Source: an uncultured Chthonomonadaceae bacterium
Lineage (GTDB): Bacteria > Armatimonadota > Fimbriimonadia > Fimbriimonadales > Fimbriimonadaceae
Length of the DNA: 45,518 bases
Direction of reading: 5' to 3'
Assembly: GCA_946479035.1 (NCBI GenBank)
Contig: CAMLDW010000020.1
Coordinates: 1-45,518 of the forward strand
In this document: positions 37,046 through 43,720 of the stretch, in pieces
Position numbering within the stretch: the stretch's first letter is position 1
Layout of the letters: each line of letters begins with the position of its first letter
Made by a program: the position numbers and the translations under genes
Notes under the pieces: model-generated
What the model saw: only the letters and a program-made list of their open reading frames with translations
The model's database searches: none
What the model was told of the DNA's origin: nothing

Positions 37046-38125
37046 ATGCGAGACGCGGCTTCCATTTCTGCACACGACCTCATCGACGCCGGCTTCGAGG
37101 TCGTCGCTTCTGACGTCTTCATCAAGGCCGAGAGCAAGCCCAGGATGAAGCTCCACAGCGAGGTCAAAGACCTCCCGGGCGAGTGGCCCATGTTGCAAGA
37201 GGCCGACGTCGAGCGGATCGTCTACAGCATCATGACCGAGCGGCAGCGCCGCATCTACGACAGCACCAACGAGATGGACCTCGCCTTCGTGCACGAGGGC
37301 AAGTGCCGGGTCAGGACGAACGTCTACCGCCAGCGCGGCACCATGGCCGCCGCCATGCGGATCATCCCGACCCGCATCCGCTCGCTTGAAGAGCTCGGCC
37401 TGCCCTCCGTCCTCGCTGAACAGACCCGGCACCGACAGGGACTGATCCTCGTCACCGGCCCCACCGGCTGCGGCAAGACCACCTCGCTGGCCGCGCTCCT
37501 CGACATCATCAACCAGGAGCGGAAGTGCCACATTATCACCATCGAGGACCCGCTCGAGATCGAGCACAAGGACAAGAACTCCTACATCAGCCAGCGCGAG
37601 GTCGGTATGGACACCGAGGACTTCATGCCCGCCCTGCGAGCCGTCGTCCGCGAAGCCCCAGACGTCATCCTCATCGGTGAGATGCGCGACGTCACCACCA
37701 TGCACGCGGCTCTCCAGGCCGGTGAGACGGGCCACCTTGTTTTCAGCACGGTCCACACGCAGAGCGCGTACGACACGCTCGACCGCATCATCAACATGTT
37801 CCCGCCGCACGAGAAGAAGCACCTCTGCCTGCGATTGGCCGGCTCGCTCAAGGCCATCATCGCACAGAAGCTCGTGCCCCGCGCCGACGGCAAAGGTCGC
37901 GTCGTCGTCGCCGAGATCCTCATCTGTACCCCGACGGTCTCCAAGGCCATCGAGGACGGCGCGTTCGGCGACCTGTACCATCTGATGAACGAGGGCGGAT
38001 TCTGGGGAATGCAGACCATGAACCAGGGCCTCGCCCGTTATGTGAAGGCCGGCGTCATTGACGAAGAGACCGCTGTGAACTACGCAGGCATCGTCTCCGA
38101 GCTCAAACAGATGCTGCGCCGTTGA
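37046..38125 (+). CDS. pilT: PilT/PilU-family type IV pilus motor ATPase, copy 1
   Basis: The 359-residue hexameric ATPase has an N-terminal PAS-like domain (ASDVFIKAES at 21-30), Walker A GPTGCGKT at 138-145 (Cys and Thr in place of the usual Ser-Gly-Lys-Ser), the Asp box near IEDPLE, Walker B DVILIGEMRD at 206-215 and the His box AGETGHLVFSTVHT at 225-238. The C-terminal AIRNLIRE motif needed for PilT retraction is replaced by TVSKAIED, a PilU-like trait. It would power pilus retraction or modulate its partners. Copies 2 and 3 follow without gaps, and no pilB or pilC is in the window. Confidence 0.92.
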   Translation: MRDAASISAHDLIDAGFEVVASDVFIKAESKPRMKLHSEVKDLPGEWPMLQEADVERIVYSIMTERQRRIYDSTNEMDLAFVHEGKCRVRTNVYRQRGTMAAAMRIIPTRIRSLEELGLPSVLAEQTRHRQGLILVTGPTGCGKTTSLAALLDIINQERKCHIITIEDPLEIEHKDKNSYISQREVGMDTEDFMPALRAVVREAPDVILIGEMRDVTTMHAALQAGETGHLVFSTVHTQSAYDTLDRIINMFPPHEKKHLCLRLAGSLKAIIAQKLVPRADGKGRVVVAEILICTPTVSKAIEDGAFGDLYHLMNEGGFWGMQTMNQGLARYVKAGVIDEETAVNYAGIVSELKQMLRR

Positions 38126-38136
38126 GGTGACCAGAT

Positions 38137-39228
38137 ATGTCCAGGCTGCACGACCTGCTCCACCACATCGTCGAGGTGGATGCGAGCGACCTTCATCTGA
38201 AGGCCAACAACCCGCCGCTCGTCCGCCTGCGAGGAGACCTGATGCGGCTAGACCAGCCCGCGTTCAGCGACGACGAGCTGAGCAACATGCTTCTCGGAAT
38301 CCTTACCGAAGAGCGAAAGCTCAGGCTTGAAGAGTTCAAGGAGCTCGACCTCTCCTACGCTATCGAGGGGCTCGCGCGATTCCGCGTCAACATGTACTGG
38401 CAACGCGGCAAGATCGGCGCGGTCTTCCGCCTCATCCCGTTCTCCATCCGCACCATCGACGATCTCGGCATTCCGCAGGTGACCAAGAAGCTCGCAGTGC
38501 TCCCGCGCGGGCTCATCATCGTCACCGGCCCCACTGGCTCGGGCAAGTCCACCTCGCTCGCCGCGATGATCGACCACATCAACGTCAATTCGCGAAAGCA
38601 CATCATCACGATCGAGGACCCGATCGAGTACGTCCACAAGGACAAGATCAGCCTCATCAACCAGCGCGAGCGCGGCACCGACACCCACTCGTTCGCCGAC
38701 GCCCTGCGCCACGTCATGCGCCAGAACCCCGACGTCATCCTCGTCGGTGAGATGCGCGACCTCGAGACCATCCAGCTGGCTATCACCGCCGCCGAGACGG
38801 GGCACCTCGTCTTCTCGACCCTGCACACGGTCGACGCCGCCCAGACCATCGACCGCGTCGTCGACGTCTTCGAGCCCGACCAGCAGGAGCAGATCAGGAC
38901 CCAGCTCAGCGTCACGCTCCAGGCAGTCGTCTCGCAACAGCTCCTCCCCACCGCGGACGGTAAGGGAAGGGTCGCTGCTTTCGAGATCCTCGTCGCCACG
39001 CCCTCCATCCGCACCCTCATCCGCGAGGGAAAGACCCACCAGCTCTACCTCGACATCCAGACAGGCAGCCAGTTCGGCATGCAGACGCTCGACGCGCACC
39101 TGCTCAACCTTCTGCAGACAGGGCAGATCGACTACGAGCACGCGCTCGCCAAGTGCTCGAACCCGGCAGACTTCCAGCGTAGGGCTTCGAACGCTGGTTT
39201 AGCGGAGGCATCCAGTGCTGCAAATTGA
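38137..39228 (+). CDS. pilT: PilT-family retraction ATPase, copy 2
   Basis: The 363-residue protein has DASDLHLKANNPPLVRLRGDL near the N-terminus, Walker A GPTGSGKS at 131-138, IEDPIEYVHKDK, Walker B DVILVGEMRD at 199-208 and the His box AAETGHLVFSTLHT. Its SIRTLIRE near residue 287 is close to the PilT AIRNLIRE motif, so this copy looks like the main retraction motor. The start follows copy 1 by 11 bases with GAGGTGA upstream. It overlaps copy 3 by 14 bases. Confidence 0.95.
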   Translation: MSRLHDLLHHIVEVDASDLHLKANNPPLVRLRGDLMRLDQPAFSDDELSNMLLGILTEERKLRLEEFKELDLSYAIEGLARFRVNMYWQRGKIGAVFRLIPFSIRTIDDLGIPQVTKKLAVLPRGLIIVTGPTGSGKSTSLAAMIDHINVNSRKHIITIEDPIEYVHKDKISLINQRERGTDTHSFADALRHVMRQNPDVILVGEMRDLETIQLAITAAETGHLVFSTLHTVDAAQTIDRVVDVFEPDQQEQIRTQLSVTLQAVVSQQLLPTADGKGRVAAFEILVATPSIRTLIREGKTHQLYLDIQTGSQFGMQTLDAHLLNLLQTGQIDYEHALAKCSNPADFQRRASNAGLAEASSAAN

Positions 39229-40423
39229 AAAACTGCTAGAGCGGTGCGTCGACCTAGAAGGCTCCGACCTTCACATCAAGACCGACACTGGCAAGGTCTA
39301 CGTCCGTGTCTTCGGCGACCTCCTCCCGCTCGATGACGTCCCCTCGTTCACGCAGGAGGAGTTCAATGAGGCGATGGAGCGCCTACTGACGCCCAAACAG
39401 CTCGCCAAGTTCGAATCGGACATGGAGCTCGACTTTTCGCTCGAGATCTCCGGCAAAGCCCGCTTCCGCGGCAACATGTACCAGCAGCGCAGCCACCTGC
39501 AGGCCGCCTTCCGCGTAATCCCGCTCCGCATCCAGACCATGGAAGAGCTCAGCCTGCCCGATGCGTGCTACGACTACGTCGAGCGCCCTCGCGGCCTTGT
39601 GCTGGTCACCGGGCCCGCCGGTTCCGGCAAGTCCACTTCGCTCGCAGCGATGATCGACCGCATCAACCGGAACAAGCCGCTGCACATCGTCACCGTCGAG
39701 GATCCGCTCGAGTTCATCCACGACGACCACATCGCGCTCATCAACCAGCGCGAGCTCGACATCGACACGCTCAGCTTCGCCAATGCGCTCAAGTACGTCC
39801 TGCGCCAGGACCCCGACGTCATTCTGGTTGGCGAGATGCGCGACCTGGATACCATCCACCTCGCCATCACCGCCGCAGAGACCGGCCACCTCGTCTTCGC
39901 CACGCTCCACACGGTGGACGCGGTGCAGACGGTCGACCGCATCGTCGACGTGTTCCCGCTGCACCAGCAGCAGCAGATCCGCATGCAGCTTTCGGTCAAC
40001 TTGCTGGGTGTCATCTCACAGACGCTGGTGAAGAAAAAGGACGGCTCGGGCCGCGTCGCCGCGTTCGAGGTCCTCAACGCCACTTCCGCCGTGCGAAACC
40101 AAATCCGCGAGAACAAGACCTATCAGATCTCGTCGATCATCCAGACAGGCGCAAAGCAAAAGATGCGCACCCTCGACCAAAGCCTTGCGATTCTTGTCAT
40201 GGACGGCCTCGTGGACAAGGAGCACGCGCGCAGCCGTGCCAAGGACTCCGGCGAGTACCTGAGGATGCTCAACCTCGCCAAGGACGCGAAGGAAAAGCAG
40301 GACAGTGCGCACGTCGCCGTGGCTCCACCGCCTGTCGAGCCTCCTCCGGTCGAAGAGCCCCCCAAGGCGCCGACGTCGGGCGTGCGCGGCCAGCCCAACC
40401 GGCCCAGCATCAAGCGCGACTGA
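39215..40423 (+). CDS. pilT: PilT-family ATPase, copy 3, with Pro-rich tail
   Basis: The 402-residue protein has GSDLHIKTDTGKVYVRVFGDL, Walker A GPAGSGKS at 133-140 (Ala in place of Thr), VEDPLEFIHDDH, Walker B DVILVGEMRDLD and the His box. AVRNQIRE stands at the AIRNLIRE site. A Pro/Val/Glu-rich tail of about 40 residues (VAPPPVEPPPVEEPPK) extends beyond the family end and could bind another protein. It starts at GTG 39215, 14 bases inside copy 2, with GGAGG upstream, so it is translationally coupled. metX follows by 3 bases. Confidence 0.94.
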   Translation: MLQIEKLLERCVDLEGSDLHIKTDTGKVYVRVFGDLLPLDDVPSFTQEEFNEAMERLLTPKQLAKFESDMELDFSLEISGKARFRGNMYQQRSHLQAAFRVIPLRIQTMEELSLPDACYDYVERPRGLVLVTGPAGSGKSTSLAAMIDRINRNKPLHIVTVEDPLEFIHDDHIALINQRELDIDTLSFANALKYVLRQDPDVILVGEMRDLDTIHLAITAAETGHLVFATLHTVDAVQTVDRIVDVFPLHQQQQIRMQLSVNLLGVISQTLVKKKDGSGRVAAFEVLNATSAVRNQIRENKTYQISSIIQTGAKQKMRTLDQSLAILVMDGLVDKEHARSRAKDSGEYLRMLNLAKDAKEKQDSAHVAVAPPPVEPPPVEEPPKAPTSGVRGQPNRPSIKRD

Positions 40424-40426
40424 CTG

Positions 40427-41506
40427 ATGGACCCCTCGCTGTTCAAGGACAACGAGCGGCAGGCGGCCGTCGCCGCCGCGCGGCAGTTCCTGGACGTCGG
40501 GCCAATCGATTGCGAGTGCGGCGCGAACCTCCCCTCGGTGACGGTCGCCTATGAGACGTGGGGCGGGCTCAATAAAGCAAAGGACAACGCCGTCCTCGTC
40601 TGCCACGCGCTCAGCGGCGATTCGCACGCCGTAGGCTGGTGGGACCGCATCGTCGGCCCTGGCAGGGCCGTCGACACGGAAAACCTCTTCGTCATCGGCA
40701 CCAACTGCCTCGGAGGCTGCCAAGGCACCACGGGCCCCTCGTCAGCGCACCCTGATGGCAAGCCGTGGGGCTCGCGCTTCCCTCTGGTCACGATCGGTGA
40801 CATGGTCGAGGTGCAGATGCGCCTCGTCAAAGCGCTCGGCGTCGGACAACTGCGCGGCGCCTGTGGCGGCAGCATGGGAGGCATGCAGGCGCTCGAGTGG
40901 TCGCTGAGAAAGCCGGGAAGCGTCAGGAAGGTCTGGATGACCGGCAGCGCCCGCGCCCACAACGCCATGCAGATAGCGCTCAACGAAATCGGCAGGGAAT
41001 CGATCGTGCGCGACCCCAAGTGGCGCGGCGGCGACTATCCGCTCGACGATCCGCCTACAGACGGCCTCGCAGTCGCGCGCATGGTCGGCCATCTGAGCTA
41101 CCTGAGCGAAGCGAGCTTCGAGCACAAGTTCTCGCGCCGCTACCAGGAAAAGCAAAGGCCGGACTGGACCCTTGGCACGGAGTTCGAGGTCGAGAGCTAC
41201 CTCAGCCACCAGGCCGAAAAGTTCACGAAGCGCTTCGACCCTAACAGCTACCTCGTGCTGACCCGCGCGCTCGACTACTACGAGCGAAAGTCGCTGCAAG
41301 GCTCGCAGAGCGAGTACCTCTTCACTTCCTTCACCAGCGACTGGCTCTACCCCTCGCACCAGAGCGAAGAGCTGCTGCGTTTGGCAAGCGGAGCGGGGTG
41401 CACGGCGTCGCACCACGTTATCGACCTTCCCTTCGGCCACGACGCGTTCTTGCTGGACGGGGAAAAGCAAGGCGCCTTGGCTAGGCTGTTCTTTGGTGAC
41501 GTCTAG
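40427..41506 (+). CDS. metX: Homoserine O-acetyltransferase
   Basis: The 359-residue alpha/beta hydrolase has the entry motifs ETWGGLNK, HALSGDSHA, GCQGTTGPSS, the nucleophile elbow GGSMGGMQALEW (Ser149) and the C-terminal TSDWLYPSHQSEEL (Asp) and PFGHDAFLLDGE (His). MetX transfers an acetyl group from acetyl-CoA to homoserine for methionine synthesis; some members use succinyl-CoA, which these motifs do not exclude. Its ATG follows the pilT copy 3 stop by 3 bases, so it shares that transcript although the function is unrelated. No metY is in the window. Confidence 0.92.
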   Translation: MDPSLFKDNERQAAVAAARQFLDVGPIDCECGANLPSVTVAYETWGGLNKAKDNAVLVCHALSGDSHAVGWWDRIVGPGRAVDTENLFVIGTNCLGGCQGTTGPSSAHPDGKPWGSRFPLVTIGDMVEVQMRLVKALGVGQLRGACGGSMGGMQALEWSLRKPGSVRKVWMTGSARAHNAMQIALNEIGRESIVRDPKWRGGDYPLDDPPTDGLAVARMVGHLSYLSEASFEHKFSRRYQEKQRPDWTLGTEFEVESYLSHQAEKFTKRFDPNSYLVLTRALDYYERKSLQGSQSEYLFTSFTSDWLYPSHQSEELLRLASGAGCTASHHVIDLPFGHDAFLLDGEKQGALARLFFGDV

Positions 41507-41612
41507 TTCGATTTGGCTCGGGTCTGTTCGGTTTGGTTCAGACTGGTCTAATCCGTCCGATCCGTCTGAGCAAACTCGGACAAACCCGAACCTGCCGCCA
41601 ACCGGGACTTCC

Positions 41613-41642
41613 TTGCCCATTCAGGCTCAATAATGGGATAAT
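41613..41642 (+). promoter_or_regulatory. Promoter of the tRNA-Asp/tRNA-Phe genes
   Basis: TTGCCC at 41613-41618 and GATAAT at 41637-41642 are 18 bases apart, and the first tRNA begins 14 bases further. The rest of the 150-base metX-tRNA gap has no gene, only T/G-rich repeats of GTTCGGTTTGGTTCAG type. Confidence 0.55.
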
Positions 41643-41656
41643 CTCCCTTCGCGAGC

Positions 41657-41732
<76 letters not shown>

Positions 41733-41744
41733 TTTGATTCGTGT

Positions 41745-41820
41745 GCCACGGTAGCTCAGTCGGTAGAGCATCGCACTGAAAATGCGAGGGTCGGCGGTTC
41801 AAATCCGCCCTGTGGCACCA
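41745..41820 (+). tRNA. tRNA-Phe, anticodon GAA
   Basis: Acceptor GCCACGG pairs with CTGTGGC, the anticodon GAA is at 41778-41780 in loop CTGAAAA, the T arm is GGCGG-TTCAAAT-CCGCC, the discriminator is A and CCA is encoded (41818-41820). It is 76 bases long. It is in a pair with tRNA-Asp. Confidence 0.97.
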
Positions 41821-41893
41821 CTTTGTTCCTGTCCCGGACACCGACACCATCGCGCGCCCCTGAACGTCCCTGAACTGAGAGGGATTCTGTCGA

Positions 41894-42985
41894 ATGCTCA
41901 AGTGGTTCTTCGTGTTCGTCGTCGCCGTCTGCGCAGCCGCCGCGCTCGCGCAAGACGCCAAGATCAAGCCCGGCGACGTCCTGCGCATGACGTGCGAAGA
42001 GGAGCCCACCCTCAACAAGGAGTACACCGTCACCGAGCAGGGAGTGATCCTGGTCGACTTCCTCGGCGCGGTCAGCGTACTGGGCCTCACCGAGCAGGAG
42101 GCCGCCAAGACCGTCAGCGACCGCCTCGTCAACGAGCGCATCCTGCGCCAGGCCACCGTCAGGATCAAGATCGCCGAGGCGAACGTCGCGCCGGTCACTT
42201 ACAAGGGCGCGGTCAAGTCCACGGGCCAAGAGCCGTTCCGCCAGGGCCTGCGCCTCTCCGACATCGTCCGCAAGGCACAGCCGAGGGAGGACGCAGACCT
42301 CTCGCGGATCGAGGTTCGTAACGAACAAGGCGCGACCATCGTGGACTTCACCCAGTTCGACCCCGCCACCAACGATAACAACCCGCTCCTCAAGCCGGGC
42401 GACACCGTCACGTTCCTCGTCAAGTCCGCGCCTGGGATGGTCGTGCTGCTCGGCGCGGTCCAGAACGCGGGCGGAGTCGCCTACGAGAGAGGGATGACGG
42501 TCCGGTCCGCGATCGCCAGGGCTGGCGGCTTCACGAGCCTCGCCGTCATTACCAGCGTCAGGCTGGAAAGGAAGGGGAGGCCCGCGCAGACCCTCGACCT
42601 CTCCAAACCGGACGTCGACGCGCCGGTGCGCGAGGGCGACCGGATCATCGTCGCCCAGCGCGACCAGAGGCTCTACGTTCAGATCGCTGGTGCAGTCGCA
42701 AAGGGCGGCTACATCGAATTCTCGCAGGGCATGACGCTCACGCAGTTGCTCAACGCCGCGGGCGGCCTGAGGCCTGAGGCGGACCAGAAGTACGTCGTGC
42801 TCACGCGCACCGGCCAGACGAAGGGAGTCGCCTACGATCTCACACAGATCGCAGCGAAAAAAGTGAACGACCCGACCCTAGCCCCGGGAGACTCGGTCAT
42901 CGTCGGTGCGCGCAAGTCGAAGAAGAACGACTTCCTCCAGTCCCTCACAGTCCTCGCGCTCCTGTACATACTCATCGGCAGATGA
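41894..42985 (+). CDS. SLBB-domain polysaccharide biosynthesis/export protein (Wza-like)
   Basis: The 363-residue protein has a signal peptide (about 1-19), the Poly_export domain starting KIKPGDVLRMTCEEEPTLNKEYTV, and three SLBB-type repeats (near 95-155, 175-245, 255-325), each ending with a PGD or EGD motif followed by hydrophobic residues. It ends with one membrane segment (LTVLALLYILIGR). Wza-type proteins form the outer-membrane channel for capsule or exopolysaccharide. Here no lipobox is seen, and the C-terminal anchor is unusual. The related kinase or synthesis genes are not in the window. GAGAGGG is about 9 bases upstream of the ATG. It overlaps the dipeptidase gene by 4 bases (ATGA). 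Confidence 0.85.
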   Translation: MLKWFFVFVVAVCAAAALAQDAKIKPGDVLRMTCEEEPTLNKEYTVTEQGVILVDFLGAVSVLGLTEQEAAKTVSDRLVNERILRQATVRIKIAEANVAPVTYKGAVKSTGQEPFRQGLRLSDIVRKAQPREDADLSRIEVRNEQGATIVDFTQFDPATNDNNPLLKPGDTVTFLVKSAPGMVVLLGAVQNAGGVAYERGMTVRSAIARAGGFTSLAVITSVRLERKGRPAQTLDLSKPDVDAPVREGDRIIVAQRDQRLYVQIAGAVAKGGYIEFSQGMTLTQLLNAAGGLRPEADQKYVVLTRTGQTKGVAYDLTQIAAKKVNDPTLAPGDSVIVGARKSKKNDFLQSLTVLALLYILIGR

Positions 42986-43704
42986 GATGGGACCGCACTA
43001 AAGGCCGCCCAGAGCCGATCGCTGCGCTCAACCGCGTCGTTGAATACGACAACGGCGAGCCGCTCGTCGACGTGCGGAAGATCGCTCCAAAAGTCCAGAT
43101 CTTTCGCGAGGCGACGATCCCTTTCGTCCGGAGGGCGGTCGCAGACAAGCTGAAGAGGGCTGCCGACGCCCTCCCCCGCAGTTACCACCTCGCTCTTACC
43201 GAGGGTTGGAGGCCCCTCGTGCGCCAAAGGCTCATCTACGAGTTCATGACCAAGAGCCTGCTGGAGGTCAAACCGAACATCGACCACGCGACGCTGCGGC
43301 GCACGATCAACCGCTGGGTAGCGCCCGTGGACCAGAAGGCGCCGCCCGGCCACTGCACCGGTGCGGCGGTGGACGTCTACCTTGTCGACAAGAAGGGCGA
43401 ACCGTACGACGTCACTTCGCCCTTCACGCGCTTCAACTCGGGCCCGACCTACGTGATCGGCCTGAGCGAAGAAGCGAAGAAGAACCGGACGCTGCTCGTC
43501 AAGGCGATGCTCGCAGCCGGGTTCAGCAACTGCCGCGACGAGTGGTGGCACTACAGCTACGGCGACGCAGGCTGGGCCGTCCGCACAGGTCGCAAGACGT
43601 GCATCTACGGGCTCGCCGAACTAGACGAGGCGCTCTACAAGGAGCAACAGCGCCTCTGGGTCATCGAACGCAAGAAACGAAAGAACCCCTTCCTTGAGAA
43701 GTGA
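42982..43704 (+). CDS. D-alanyl-D-alanine dipeptidase, VanX/DdpX family (M15)
   Basis: The 240-residue zinc peptidase has the Arg of TEGWRP at 77, the zinc-binding PGHCTGAAVD with His124 and Asp131, and EWWHYSYGD with Glu187 and His190, matching VanX residues R71, H116, D123, E181 and H184. The enzyme hydrolyses the D-Ala-D-Ala dipeptide, recycling cell-wall material or, in VanX, supporting glycopeptide resistance. No vanA or vanH homologue is here, so resistance is not implied. No signal peptide is visible, suggesting a cytosolic enzyme. It is translationally coupled (ATGA) to the SLBB gene. Confidence 0.9.
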   Translation: MRWDRTKGRPEPIAALNRVVEYDNGEPLVDVRKIAPKVQIFREATIPFVRRAVADKLKRAADALPRSYHLALTEGWRPLVRQRLIYEFMTKSLLEVKPNIDHATLRRTINRWVAPVDQKAPPGHCTGAAVDVYLVDKKGEPYDVTSPFTRFNSGPTYVIGLSEEAKKNRTLLVKAMLAAGFSNCRDEWWHYSYGDAGWAVRTGRKTCIYGLAELDEALYKEQQRLWVIERKKRKNPFLEK

Positions 43705-43720
43705 CCGACTCTTCTCAAGG
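43692..43720. terminator. Perfect inverted repeat across two convergent stop codons
   Basis: CCTTGAGAAG at 43692-43701 and CTTCTCAAGG at 43711-43720 pair over 10 bp with a 9-base loop. The dipeptidase stop (43702-43704) lies in the loop and the stop of the minus-strand gene (43715-43717) in the stem. No T-tract follows on either side, so it may act as a bidirectional terminator or mRNA end protector. Confidence 0.6.

Noticed and set aside
42982..43704. Glycopeptide-resistance gene vanX
   Set aside because: The catalytic residues match the family, but no vanH, vanA or two-component genes are near; a housekeeping dipeptidase is more likely.
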